A DNA stretch of 64,000 nt from Stemphylium vesicarium. Its lineage: Eukaryota > Ascomycota > Dothideomycetes > Pleosporales > Pleosporaceae. Position numbers and translations under genes: made by a program. This document shows, one piece after another, positions 43,580 through 55,330 of the stretch. Location: contig QXCR01000022.1 in assembly GCA_004380135.1 (NCBI GenBank), forward strand, positions 1-64,000. The letters run 5' to 3'. Under the pieces are notes generated by a model that was given only the letters and a program-made list of their open reading frames with translations, did no database searches and was not told the origin of the DNA. Positions within the stretch are counted from its first letter, which is position 1, and each line of letters begins with the position of its first letter.

Positions 43580-45162
43580 ATGGTGCGTACAACGACGCTG
43601 TTCGCGGCCACTGCCGCCCTGGCCCTCAATGCCCACGCCCAGAGCATGTACTCCAAGAACAGCGCCGTCGTCCAGATTGGAGGTATGGACTACGATAGAG
43701 TAATCGCCAAATCCAATTACACATCTGTGAGTATGCCTCCAGCCGCCATCAAGCGCGCAGCTAACAATATCTTAGATTGTCGAGTAAGCCGTCCCAAGTC
43801 ATGACCCAACCTCCCATCCTTACTCCGCGTAGATTCTACGCGCCATGGTGCGGCCACTGCAAGAACCTCAAGCCCGCCTACGAGACGGCCGCCAAGTCTT
43901 TACAAGGTATCGCCAAGGTTGCCGCCGTCAATTGCGATGAAGAAATGAACAAGCCCTTCTGCGGTAAGATGGGCGTCCAGGGTTTCCCCACGCTCAAGAT
44001 CGTCCGGCCGAGCAAGAAGCCGGGCAAGCCCACAGTAGAGGACTATCAAGGCCCTCGATCTGCTAAGGCCATCGTGGACGCTGTCAAAGACAAAGTCCCC
44101 AACTCTGTCAAGAGGGTGAATGACAAGAACCTGGATGAATGGCTACAGGAGAACAAAGACACTGCCAAGGCCATCTTGTTCAGCGAGAAGGGAATCGTCA
44201 GTGCTACACTGAGGGCGCTTGCGATTGATTTTGCAGGCATCGTGTCGGTCGCTCAAGTGAAGAAATCCGAAAAGGCTGCGGTTGAGAAGTATGGCATCAC
44301 CGACTTCCCCAGCCTGATTCTCATCCCCGCTGGATCAGACACACCCATAAAGCACGAGGGCAAGGTCGACAAGGCAGCCATGGTCGAATTCCTGTCCCAA
44401 GTTGCCCCACCTAACCCAGACTGCCCGCCTCAGAAAGAGAAGAAGTCAAAGGCTAAGAAAGACACAAAGAAGGAGTCTAAATCTTCAAGCAAATTCGCCA
44501 AGGCTTCTGCTTCTCACAAGTCAGCCGAATCTTCTTCGGCGGCTGCATCAGCCACAGACGAGAACGTCCAAGAGCCCAACGTGCCTACAGAATCGCCCGA
44601 CCCGAACATCAAGGACGAGGACACACCTGAGCCAATCGTTCTTCCCGACGAAGAAATCAAGCCAACGATTCCCTTGGTTTCCGAATCTGCCGAGCTTCAA
44701 TCCACGTGCTTGACCGAGCAGAGCAAGACGTGTATCCTAGCTCTATTGCCAAAGGATGAATCGTCCGAGGCTGCCACTACCGCTATCGCTTCCCTCGCCT
44801 CGATTCACAAAAAGTACGATGTTGCTGGAAGCCATCTTTTCCCCTTTGTCGGCGTTTCCTCTACCAACCCCCTTGCCGCTAGTTTGATCTCAGAGTTGAG
44901 CCTCGGAAGCGCAGATGAGCTTCACCTCATTGCCACTAACGGTAAGCGTGCGTGGTACAAGAAGTACCCCGGTACCGCTTTTGGTGTCGAAGAAGTCGAG
45001 CAATGGGTCGATGCCATACGCATGGGAGAAGGCAAGAAGGAGAAGTTGTCGGAGTCGCTGCTGGTTGCTGGCGAAAAGCCAGAGGTCAAGAAAGAGAAGC
45101 AAGCAGAGCCCGAGCAGGTGACGATCGAGGTGGAAGAGATGCCGGAGCATAACGAGCTTTAA
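43580..45162 (+). CDS. MPD1: ER protein disulfide isomerase, Mpd1-like
   Basis: Three exons: 43580-43726, an 8-nt micro-exon 43776-43783 (ATTGTCGA) and 43833-45162; 494 residues. Seen: signal peptide (MVRTTTLFAATAALALNAHA), one thioredoxin domain with FYAPWCGHCKNLKPAYE (active cysteines about 58 and 61), VNCDEEMNKPFC and GFPTLKIV; a second thioredoxin-like fold without a CxxC motif (KYGITDFPSLILI); a Lys/Ser/Glu-rich linker; and a C-terminal region ending PEHNEL. The tail resembles the HDEL ER-retrieval signal with Asn at the second position. Longer than yeast Mpd1 (318 residues) because of the C-terminal extension. The micro-exon is required to join YTS to EFYAPW. Confidence 0.92.
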
Positions 45163-48100
45163 GTGTAATTTGGAAGGGTTCATTCACACCGGAGTAGTCC
45201 CTAGAAAAACGTATGCTAGATGATTGTCAGTTCGATCTGTTTGAGATGGATTCTATTTTGGACCCTGCAAAAGTGATGGCATTTCTACAGCCGGCGGGGG
45301 CGGGGGGAAGCGTCGAGGCACTGCAAGATTAGAATTTTCCGCTGTGCCACAAGTGGTATCTGTGGCTCCTAGGTGCAATCAACAAGGCGACGGCTTAATC
45401 TCACTGCTGATTGGCTTATTAAGACGGGCAACGTGCTTAAATTCAGTCAACTTTGGGTGCAAGTGCCTAAAACGTTTCCTGTTCAGGGACCAACAACAGC
45501 GAGTCATCTAATCTTTTGCTCGGTCTCTTCTTACCCGCTTAAGGTACCTTTCTATACACGTCGTAATGAATTGACGTGGAGATGTGATTTCCGCCACTTT
45601 TGAAAACCGGGCGTACTCGCGGTCAATGTCTTCTGTTGGCGCCGTCTCCAAAATAGTAGAACCCAGACGCATATATCTGCTCCTTTCTCGAGATCTCGAC
45701 CCAAAATTCCTACAGATAGGATCTATGGCATGCGTTCTCTTGCCGCCAGCCAATTGAAGCTTGAATGAGGTATTGATGTATCCTCTCGGTCCGTCGCAAT
45801 GACGAGAAACATGTGTGAGGCATTGCGCTGAGCCTGAAGAGACTATCCTTGCTTTTGTGGTACACTAGACTAGTTCCATGTAGTATTGGTGTGGCGTGAC
45901 GGGGCTACTGCCCAGGTCTGTGGCTGCACACTGAACTTCATCGTTCTTGCCTCTCGCATACGTTGTCAACAAAATCGCATTTGAATCTTGCGGCTGGCTT
46001 ACGGACCAATAGATCGCCGTTACAATATCCTCTTGCGGAGTTTTGCCCCGAAATACATACGCCAGCGCATATGTAATGTTTCATCCGAACCCTAGAAAGA
46101 CACTGTGCTAATTATCCACGCACTCAAATTGGGCGAAAAAATTGGCACGAAGGAATTCAGATCCCAGAATCCTTTCTCGAATACCCTCGAAGGCTGAAGG
46201 AATGCCCCAGAAGTAGGGACGCTGAGCATCCTTCGTTGTATGCAGAGAAGCCCCGAGTGCGATCAGCCCGGCGTGCCCAGCCCGGAACGCACCGCCGAGC
46301 CGCCCAAAGTATATATAAGCGAGATTGTGGAGATTGCGGAGATGGCGTAATCTCTGGTATGATTTTCGTTGGAATTGGTGTGGTGGAAGCCCGGCATACT
46401 AGGTGTGAAAAGAATCTTTTGTCGCCTACTACACTGACTATGGATTCGATGGTATACAACGCGAAGATTCAGGGTGGGATTTAAAGACTCCCAAAAGGGC
46501 ACTGACAAGCTCTTTCCGCCCCCAAGGGCCCCGGGGTTCAAAACACTTGGCGCTATGACCCTTTCGGCGTCAGTAGCTGAGACTAGTGGGCCTCCTTGAA
46601 GCTGCCTGCTGTAGCCAGGAGAGAAAAGTAGGCAAGATGGCCCGTGAAATCTGCAATTGACTATTGCGGCGGGTGGATACGCTTCTCTTTCCTCTCGCTC
46701 TGTCTTGGGACGACACTACTCCAAGAGCTCTCATCCAAGGCCAGGTGCCTAAGCATCATAAATGCGAAGCGAAAAGCCAGCACACCAGCATTGAATAGGT
46801 ACTCATAGAAGCAGGCAAAGACGGTTAACAAGGCAGCTTCAACAGATCCGTTTGTTATCCCAAAAGCAGCGCGAAACTTCCTGATCGTCGGCGCGACCGT
46901 TCATCAACAGAACCACGAGAGAGCAACCAAGAAACTTCACCAATAGCGTCTTCCTACAATTTCCGCACCGTTGCGCTCGTGCAATGCTTCGCGACGCCCA
47001 TTCTCCAACCATTCGCTGGTACCAGCCTACTGGGACGTTGAGAACACTGGGGATGCTTGTCGCATGACTGTAGCTGTGGTAGCATAAAAGCACGACGTGA
47101 CATGGGTTTTGCACGCTCGACTGATCGCATACGCTTGAAAGGGGTCTTAAAGGCGGTATATGGCGTGCTAAATGTTTTCTGCACTCTCGTAGAGTTTGAG
47201 ATGGTAAAGCCAGGATCATTACAAATGGCGCCATCCTTGAAGTCTCCACTGATGGCGGCTTCCTCCAACTCGAAGTGAAGCTACATCTTATCATCTGGAA
47301 GAGTTTTAGCTTTGCATGAACCTCCCGAATAATCTTCTCCAAGCTTTGTTCCTAAGAAATTGAGCTTTTGATGCCAAAACAACAGTCTGTCGACGCGTAC
47401 ACTTTGCGCATGAATGACTTCGATGGCTTTGCAACAAAGCAGTCATAGCAGAGTTCCTTCTCGTGTTCATGATACTATCACCAATCCATTATTCAGATTC
47501 AGTAGCCAATGCTTACTATGTAGTTACCTTGACAACCAGACCTGCTATCTATCCTTCTCCCCGTTTCCTCCGTATGTGGGCCGCCGTTACCTGGCAAACG
47601 TCGGCCAATCAACGATATGATTCATCGAAAGATGAAACATGTCTTTTGGAACGTTTATCAAGGGGGAGGCCCGGAACTAATAGGCTCACCGGTGCGCACG
47701 TGCTTAGTCCTTCATTGCTTGGCGGCCGACATCGAGCTTAGAGCTCGACTCCCATTTTATCACGTCGCACCCTTTTGACGCATCGAGCACCTTCAGTCTG
47801 ACTTCTGCGCTGTAAACGCGCCTCACCACTTTTTCCATTTTTTTATCTGCCAATTCTGTCATTCTAGCGGCTCGCCAGTTCCCACGCGCCGTGGAAACGC
47901 CGTCGGCCTGAGGGTTTGCATGGCTGAACTCTCCTCTTTCCCTCAAGTCAGCCCTTTCAAAGGACCATAGAAGTGCTACATGCGTCTCATGGGCGGAAAA
48001 ACGCGTCTTGTAGCAATGTTGTAAGTCCAGTTGATGTTCAGCTGCAGCAGCCACAGTGTCGAAGTTCTGCGACACCTCAAAACTACGCGTCTAGACTGTC

Positions 48101-49019
48101 TGGAAAGGAAATAGCTAAAGTATCTTTCCCAGAGTATACCAAAATGTGCAGAAGTTCGACCCATCGAAAGCCCCGTAACGCCCACTCCACGCGACGCTAG
48201 CTGACGCTCCACACCATGCACTCGCATGCTCCGACACGGCTTATCTGCAAGCAAGCCATACACACTCGAGACGCATGACCCCACTCTATACTGGGATCGG
48301 AGTACTGCCGTTGGCTTGGGGGCTTGTTAGGACGTGCCGGAGTAATACAAATTAGCGAATATTGCCATGTGGGGCTGCGAGCACTCCTAGCGTAGTATTT
48401 CGTAGCATTGGAGAAGAAAAGAAAGGATCCATTACCATCTCGGTCCAGGTCTTGTCTTGCAGAAGCAAGGGAGCTGCGATGAGGGATCTCCTGGATGTTT
48501 GGATATACGGAAGATACATACCTGGGCAGGATCCGCGACGAAGGGAATAGAGAGACCCACGGCTGGAAGACGTGCGCACCTAGACGCAGCATACTAAGGG
48601 ACGAAGTGCCCAACTGGGCTGATGGGACGTTATTAGATGGGGTTGGGGGACGGAGGTAGACATGGTTGGGGCTTTGCAGCCATGCATATCGTTTGCAATA
48701 AGCGAAGTTCTCGCCTATGGCTTTGTAACAACGACACTGCACTCTTACTTCGTGTATAATAGCTCGATACGCTCTATCAGTGTACTTTTGTCTACTCAAT
48801 CATCCACTCTCTCTTATCCAAGCATGTTATCGTGAAGCCAGTCGGTAATAAAGACGTGGGTAGAGTGTGCTGCCCCATCCATCCTCCGCCTATCCGCGTC
48901 TTGTTCCGCGAATCTCTCAACGTTGGCAAAGGGAGACCATCGCTCAGAATTCAAATGACAGCCTGACTGTACCTACGAAGAGAAGTCCACGAGAACGCCG
49001 CCATGACGATGCTGCTAGC
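45163..49019. other. Gene-poor block (3.9 kb)
   Basis: No frame here looks coding; the largest (about 200 codons, minus strand near 48.2-48.8 kb) has no domain and is Ser/Arg/Tyr rich. Near 46310 a TATATATAA box is followed by three 9-bp tandem near-copies (separate entry). No transposon protein motif was found. Part of it could be an old decayed insertion. Confidence 0.5.
46310..46356 (+). repeat. TATA box with three nonamer repeats
   Basis: TATATATAA (46310-46318) is followed at 46321 by GAGATTGTG, GAGATTGCG and GAGATGGCG in tandem, then TAATCTC, which can pair with the first copies. Upstream lies a GC-rich stretch with two CAGCCCGG words. No coding frame follows. Confidence 0.5.
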
Positions 49020-49338
49020 TCAACGCGTGTTTGACCTTCTGGTAAACAGCCGATAGACCGATCCCTTCGCCGCTCTTCGAACCCTGTCCTTCTTCTTATC
49101 TGGGACCGAAGCGCCTGAGTCTTCCGCGCTTTCTGTCGTGCTATGGTTTGCGTTATCATCTTCGTTCGTACGCGGCGTAGAGTTTGGGTTCTCCGTGGAA
49201 GCTTCTGGATGGGAGGGAGCAAAGCTTTCTCCTGTAATTATATGATCAGTGGTTTGCAGCCGACAGGATAGTAGCGGGCTCCAAACTGATTTTCTCGGTG
49301 TTGCTTGTCAGTAGTAGAAGGATTCGAGCATCAGCCAT
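49020..49338 (-). CDS. Candidate tiny two-exon gene (about 87 residues)
   Basis: Exon 49338-49287 starts MADARILLLLTSNTEKI. A 55-bp intron (GTTTGG..TACAG with a CACTGATC branch) leads to exon 49231-49020 (Glu/Ser/Asn/Asp-rich, then the basic end KKKDRVRRAAKGSVYRLFTR). Phase is kept. The donor is weak and I recognise no family, so this is only a candidate. Confidence 0.35.
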
Positions 49339-50031
49339 GGTGTAGAGGAATCCTACGATCGTAGCTCCGTGGTGGAGATAGTATGGAGCTCCTAGGCAGC
49401 TAGGGGATTCGGAAGTCACCCGGGTTTTCTCACAAAGGCATTGTTTTGGCTACAAGAGTAGCAGGAGTAAGGGACAGCGGCCAAATTGCGGCCAGTGGGC
49501 CATTAAGCGATTGCCCAACTGAAAAGGGATGACAGTCCAAAACATGTGTCAGCCTTGCGCATGCTAGCAAGCCAGCGACATAGCAGAATGCGGGCTGCTC
49601 TGAAGTGACCCCTGGGAGCGATGGCTACTCCACCGCTTTTCTGGTAGTTAAGCGTAATACAGGTAAGATATTGGAATCTTTCTGAAAGCTTGAGGAGTTC
49701 TCTGGCGCTCTTGAGAGCTCAATCGGAAAACTGGGTAGTTTTGGAATGACTTCGTCGCGTCGGCCAGGCCAAAGACTAAACCATCAGTACCTCCCGTACC
49801 TCACTCTGCTGTTCATGCCGTAAAGCCAAAATTTGCAACGCAAAATGCGAAGGTGCGATGAAATTTCACCGATTGCGATTCCCACGATCGTCATCGTCGA
49901 TTCTACGAGCATCCTGGTATGTGACTCGTACCCACCGTTTACAGTACATGCATTCCCTTTTCGTCTTAGCTCCTTTAGGGCGACAAGCGGTGAACTAACC
50001 AGGCCTCCAACGTCACGTTCGACACCCCGAC
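49339..50031. other. Spacer, no gene seen
   Basis: 693 bp without a credible frame or repeat. Confidence 0.45.
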
Positions 50032-51045
50032 TCAACCACGAACCTGGCGATCACTCGTAACAGCCACGTAGATAACCATTACCTGGAAATAACTAGGTTT
50101 TAGTCAGTACAGTATATCCTCCGGAAATATTAAAAATGAATAGAGCAGCCTTACGCGGTTACCAATTGGTAAATTGGCATGGACGTCGGACCCATGAGCT
50201 GTGCTGACGCGACAAGAAGCAGGCCAAAGAAAGGCATGACCGCGATTCTTATTGTCTGGCTTTCGATAGAGTTCAGGATCGCGATCGGTGCCATTAGTAT
50301 CAATGTCGCTAATACGTAAACGAGAGCGTTAGCGATGGCTTCCATGGTATCCTTGGTAACAACGGCATTGTCATGCTCCCTCACTTGTCGATCGACCTTG
50401 TACAGCGGCAAAAGAAGCCAGATCTTCTTGGAAGGTCCAGACAGGCGGTCGAACAGTGGACGAACAAGCCGGTCATAGATGAAAAGCGCCATCGGTGTAA
50501 GATTCTCATGGGTCCCAACAGCGAATCGGGACGATACGGCTTCCCCATCTAGGCCGTACCTCGAGGCCAACTCTCCGTTTGCGGCGCGCGCACCTGCCTC
50601 CCCAGTACAGACGAAGCTGCGATACAAGTTCATGGAGAACTTGGATGGCGAGGGTGCCAAACTCCTCTTCTGAAGACACTCGACTACCTGGGCTTGCAAG
50701 TTCATTAGCGCGGATGGTGCATTGTATGTGTTGGGAATACACACAATGCAGTGACAGAGCATGGGTGAGAGACTCCAAGGTCTCTTCGTCCTCGAAATCG
50801 TCTAGTCTTCCATGATCTTTACGTTTTTGATAGACTGCATCGACGGCTCGCTTGCATCGGTGGACCTTCCTCTCAACATATGCTACCACGATCGCCCATT
50901 CCTTGAGGAAGTTTTCGTAGACCCCGACCTGTGGATGCCTAGCGATCATGGCGAAGATTCCCGATTTCTCGCGGTGGTAATACATTGCTTCGATGCTTTC
51001 CTGTCCAGACGGAGCACCAGAGCTCGGAGTAACGTTGGTTGTCAT
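50032..51045 (-). CDS. DUF6594-like predicted membrane protein
   Basis: The N-terminal frame runs from ATG at 51045 (GIFAMIARHPQVGVYENFLKEW, resembling the start of DUF6594 proteins, then a heptad-rich helical part). The C-terminal frame, from about 50660 down to 50155, is shifted by one base register and holds KKIWLLLPLYKVDRQVREHD followed by three hydrophobic segments (YVLATLILMAPIAILNS; IAVMPFFGLLLVASAQL; last exon VMVIYVAVTS). A 62-bp intron (50154-50093, branch CTGACTAAAAC) leads to exon 50092-50032. The middle junction is unresolved: a 64-bp GTCTGT..CTAG intron (50612-50549) would keep phase, but a frameshift is also possible. Such proteins are common in Pleosporales and Eurotiales, with unknown function. 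Confidence 0.6.
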
Positions 51046-52714
51046 GACGATTTAGCGGAGCCTGTTGGAAAGACTTATAACTCTAGAAGGATACTGGAAT
51101 GGATGATTCCAGCTTGCTCATGCCCTTTGGAAGGGCGTTCCATTATATATCCAGGCCCTGAAGGGAAGCGCATCAACATCTGGCTGACAGAAGACCATGT
51201 TGCAAACGCATTGGACCTATCGCTACCCCTCCAAACTGAAGAGCCTCATCATGAGCTGTGAGGCAGCTCTGCAACACACCAAAACTCCGCGATAGAAAGC
51301 GAGGCACGTTTTCCCTGCACTTCGTTGACCCAATTATGACCCCTGCACTCAGTCGACGATTACACCGCCTGAGACCGTCTTCGAGACCACCTCCACCATG
51401 TACGAGTGGCTGTTCACCGGATATGCAACTTAGGGCTCTCTGATAGGGCTGATGACGAACCCAAGGACTGGGATGGCTTCATAGACAACAGGAATCTGCA
51501 ATTCATATCATCGAGCAGGCGCGCTCAGTTGCCAGGTCTGCAACGTCGAGGTTGGAGAAGGCTTTGCTGCAGCGAAGGAAGGAGCTAGGGTGTGAGATGG
51601 TGTGCGAGCATGCATCTTCGCTGGACAATCCTTCTCGACGATGGCTACTCTCCCACAGCCCGGGCACATGTTCGGCCCGCGTCTGCAATAACCTCGGAAA
51701 GACGTCAAAAGCTCTGTAGGGTCGGTGATGCAAAGTGTATGATCAGAGGAAAGAGCTCTCGGGGTCACGATCAGCAAGCGAAGCTTCCGGGAAGCCCGCT
51801 AACTCTACCAACCCCGCCGTATCGAACCACCGCAACAGTACCCTTCCAGTTGGCCATCGCCTCTGCAAAGTAACCTCAATCAATCCGAGCGCATTAGAAG
51901 TGCAAATACTACAGCTATGCACCAACTGCAGCAAACCACTCTCATCGTAGCACGGCTGAATTGGTCGGCAGAGAGACAGCGGCTTCATTTCTGCACATCA
52001 CCGCGCTCGTTCCAAATGCCACCCAGCGCGCTGTCGCGTTATCAGATGACACCTTCGCGCAGCAGCAAATGCTGTACGACAATGGCCATCCAACGACCGG
52101 TCATCAGGAGCGTACCGTATGCGCGCCTACGACACAATTTGGCCCCAAGCGCCAGAAAGCTGAGCTCTCGCGACTATTTTGAGGCTCAACTTGGACCGGT
52201 GTAGGAGATGCTAACTCAGTCTTGCAGTTGCGAACGCATCCTTCGGGCTTGACGAGACAGCGAAGACACCCATCACCGAGATGAGAGACTAATGATATCT
52301 CTTTCCAGCCCTCCTTGAGTACTACACCCATGATATCTACAGTTTTGGTGTTGGCTACGTGGGATTGGTTGGTGTTGTCGTGCACACCGCTTCGACGTTG
52401 CGAATCTCTCAGCCTCGTGTTTGGCCCCAGTCTTGTATACGCGCTCTCTGTCAGACGGACGAACGTCGACTCCATGGTGAATACGAGTTCGGCTTCTCTT
52501 TCTGGAAGATCAAGTCGTCAGCAGCAAGGAGCTAAAGAGTAGAGAATACAGTGAGTCTTTAGATGGCACTCTAGTCGTCAGCCGAGATGATGGCAATTTT
52601 TCATTCACTCTCAAATTCGCGAATAATGCTAGAGCACAAAATTAAATACCATATCCCCATCGCACTCGAACTATCGATGAACGTGAGAAGCGGAGAATAT
52701 ACATCGTATCCCCA
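51046..52714. other. Spacer, no gene seen (1.7 kb)
   Basis: Many short overlapping frames on both strands, none with a recognisable motif. No long repeat was noticed. Confidence 0.45.
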
Positions 52715-53449
52715 TTAAACCCATGTCCTATCCCCTCCATCCTTCTTACTCATCCCCCCTTCCCTCGCCTCCCCAACCGGCGTCACAGTCCTGCGACTCC
52801 CCCTCCTAATCCCCTTCTTCCACGCCCTGACACTCATCCTCCTAATCCTCACGCTCACCCCCTGTTTCAACCCCTCCTCCCACTCCGCCAAATTCTTCTC
52901 CGCGACCTCCCCCATACTTCCATCCACCGCGCCTGCAAACGCCAAGCAAAGCACCACTTCTTCCAACCCCGGCAGCGCTTCGAGAAGTCGCTTCGCAGTC
53001 GAAAGTGTCGCTGCGCTGCCGATCTGTTGCGTGCAATGCGCCTCCCATCGCACTTTCTTGATCGCGGGGACAAGGTTGGAGGGGCACTGTTTTCGTAGCC
53101 AGTGGAACAATGGACCGTAGCTTGAGAAGGAGAGTGTGGAGGAGGGGATGTGAAGGAGCGTAGGTTCTGTGATGAGGGTGTGTATGCCACGCGGGATGCC
53201 GGGGCCGGTGATGTGGACGTCGTAGGTTAGTTCGGGGAAGGGCTTGTCGATTATGCGGATGGTTCTTGGGAGTGTCTCTGTGTGGTGGATGACGGTAGAG
53301 TGTGGAGTGGGCGTGTGCGCTGGTGACGGCTGTATATTTTGTAGACTCGTGGGGTGGTGATCTTGTGAAGGCTGCGTGCTGGATACATGGGTCTGTTCGG
53401 GTGTCATAGCCATTTTGCTCGGATATGACACTCGGTTGAATAGGCGCAC
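52715..53449 (-). CDS. Hypothetical protein, 244 residues
   Basis: A single open frame. The N-terminal third is rich in Pro, His, Ser and Thr. The rest looks globular: LTYDVHITGPGIPRGIHTLI, FHWLRKQCPSNLVPAIKKVRW, LLEALPGLEEVVLCLAF. The pattern of a strand/helix block followed by a leucine-spaced segment ending in a basic tail is reminiscent of the back half of fungal F-box/2EXR proteins, but no F-box is visible. Its 5' neighbour at 53688-54344 has such a front domain. A second in-frame Met (residue 13) could be the true start. Confidence 0.5.
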   Translation of the reverse strand: MRLFNRVSYPSKMAMTPEQTHVSSTQPSQDHHPTSLQNIQPSPAHTPTPHSTVIHHTETLPRTIRIIDKPFPELTYDVHITGPGIPRGIHTLITEPTLLHIPSSTLSFSSYGPLFHWLRKQCPSNLVPAIKKVRWEAHCTQQIGSAATLSTAKRLLEALPGLEEVVLCLAFAGAVDGSMGEVAEKNLAEWEEGLKQGVSVRIRRMSVRAWKKGIRRGSRRTVTPVGEAREGGMSKKDGGDRTWV

Positions 53450-53687
53450 ATCGTATGAGTAAGAGGTGAGGTGGAAGTGTTTGATCGCAGGTGCGGGCTG
53501 AGTGGTGGTGAGTGCGAGTTCAGGTCCAGTTGAACGGCGATAGAATAGAAAGGAAAGTTCGCGCGTAAATTTCCAGATAGTGAATCAGAATCTTGTAGTC
53601 CTTCAGTGAATCTACGTCATTGGGGACGCTTTTCATGCGCTGTCAGTGCAGTGAAATGCCTCAGAACTCCACCAGAAACATGGAGTT

Positions 53688-54344
53688 TTATCGGCCAGAC
53701 GTATACCATTCCCCAAATGAACGAGTGATGTGTATAGTGACCTTCAAGTTCTCTTTGCCAGTGATATCCCTGAGCTGTGTGATCGCTTCAGCCTTCTGTT
53801 TCTGGCTCATGTCGGCCACGTCGGTCATATACCAGAGGATAACGCATTTCAGGCCAGGAAAACCCTTTAGCCGCCCGAGACGATCGTGAGGCGAGTAAAC
53901 AAGCCAATTGTAGTTCATCATCACGGACTCAATTCTTGACACATGCGCTCCTGCCAGCCCGGCCACTGTAGCCGGAAATTTACAGAACGGTACGCAGCCG
54001 AAGGAGTTGTGCGCGAAAATGAAGCTCTTTCCAGTCTCGAGCTAGACCTGGTGACAGACTGATAGAAGGGGAAGATCAATGACCTCGGAAACAGGTCTCC
54101 GTCTGCACTCGAACTGGCTCTCGGGGGGCACTGTGCACGTAGGTCTGTTGAAATCAAGCAGCGTAAATAGTATCTCGTGACCTCCCAGCGCAGAGTAATA
54201 GATGTAGTTTCGAATTTCACCGGGTAGACGTAAGAAAGGCGACTGTAGTTGGTTTCGCGCGCTGATAGCTTCTAGCTCAGCGTTCCTGTCGACGTGCTGG
54301 TATGCGTCGCTTACAGTACCCGGCTTTGGAACAAGTAGCCCCAC
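53688..54344 (-). pseudogene. F-box/2EXR-like gene with in-frame TAG
   Basis: From ATG 54344 the frame reads FLRLPGEIRNYIYYSALGG, the usual opening of fungal F-box-like/2EXR proteins, then LPLLSVCHQV. A TAG (54044-54042) follows, and the same frame continues uninterrupted with LETGKSFIFAHNSFGC for another 117 codons to its end at 53688. In relatives the segment SVCRQ-x-x-xE-T is continuous, so the stop replaces a sense codon (CAG or TGG by one transition). No GT..AG pair of normal size removes it. Broken gene, sequencing error or readthrough are all open. Confidence 0.65.
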
Positions 54345-54803
54345 ACGTGGGTTGTTCTGAGAAGTCGTGAGCGATCTTGGTGGTTGCAGCTGGTCATCGC
54401 TTGTATGCGTCAGCTTTCACCTTTTTGACGGGTATCCCGCTTCTTGAACGTAAGGGTGCATTTTCAACAGACCTGAAGTGTTCCCAATGGTTGAATGTGT
54501 ATTGTTGAGAAGTGTGATAGAGCTTTTGAGATCTGCGTTCCACTGAGTATCGTTGGTGACTTGGGGCACTAGCTGGAGTATTAAGTGAAGTCGCAATCTG
54601 AGAAACCTGGATGCATACGCTCATAGTAGGATTAGAGTAGTCTTATATGAAAGATTCTTCAGTAGAAGCAAATGATTCCAGATTGGTGTTCCATGGTTCG
54701 TGGTTGCCTCAACCTAGGCAACACGGGGCCACTTAGGATGCGCTAGGGTATGATTGGGCATCTCTGCCAACTTCCTCAAGCATCTCCTCTCGAATTTGTC
54801 TTC
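54345..54803. other. Spacer
   Basis: 459 bp, no gene seen. Confidence 0.45.
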
Positions 54804-55330
54804 TTAGAACTTCTGGAAAGCCTCATTCACCAAATTCGACCCAAACGTGGCTCCCGCGCCAAATACGGCCGCATTGCCAAACTTCTTAGCCAACTTGCCC
54901 GCCCACTCATGATGCTTTTCACCTCGTCAGCCAATGGCACCCCAAACCTCTATCCCCTTCCTCAGAAGAGCAGTATCTCAGCAAACATACCTTAGGATGA
55001 TTCGGATGCGCGGGATGTTCCGGATCCTGCGCCTGCTTGGCGACAAGCGCAGGATTAAATTGATTCCCACCGTCCACATACTTGGGATCTATGTATTGTG
55101 AAGGTTGGCCATCTGGTTGCTGTAGTCACACAAACTGTTAATACGTGCACTTATTTGCCTGGGACTCCTAAGCTTTGCCTTGCCTATGTGCGGGTGTAAA
55201 ATTGACTTACAGGTAGCTGTGCTTGGATAGACTGCAATTGGGGAGCAGTCAAGGCGCCAGATGAAACGAGGTATTCGAGCTCGGTTCTGATGGTTCCTAG
55301 GGAACGGTTGATTTGTGCTGTGTCGGGCAT
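54804..55330 (-). CDS. Small protein with LSB1/PIN3-like N-terminus
   Basis: Three exons: 55330-55211, 55119-54991 and 54914-54804, 119 residues. It is easily missed because no exon exceeds 43 codons. The N-terminus (TAQINRSLGTIRTELEYLVSSGALTAPQL in two overlapping blocks) matches the N-terminal helix of yeast Lsb1/Pin3, which normally precedes an SH3 domain. Here there is no SH3; instead a linker with YIDPKYVDGGNQFNP and a glycine-zipper-like end (KKFGNAAVFGAGATFGSNLV) terminating NEAFQKF. Intron 1 (91 bp) is canonical; intron 2 (76 bp) ends in AAAAG. Function unknown; membrane association through the glycine-rich helix is possible. Confidence 0.78.

Noticed and set aside
46839..47342. 167-codon frame, minus strand
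   Set aside because: Two overlapping frames of similar length compete, neither with a known motif; no splice model improves it.
48197..48799. 200-codon minus-strand frame in the gene desert
   Set aside because: No domain, odd Ser/Arg/Tyr composition, and equally long frames overlap it.
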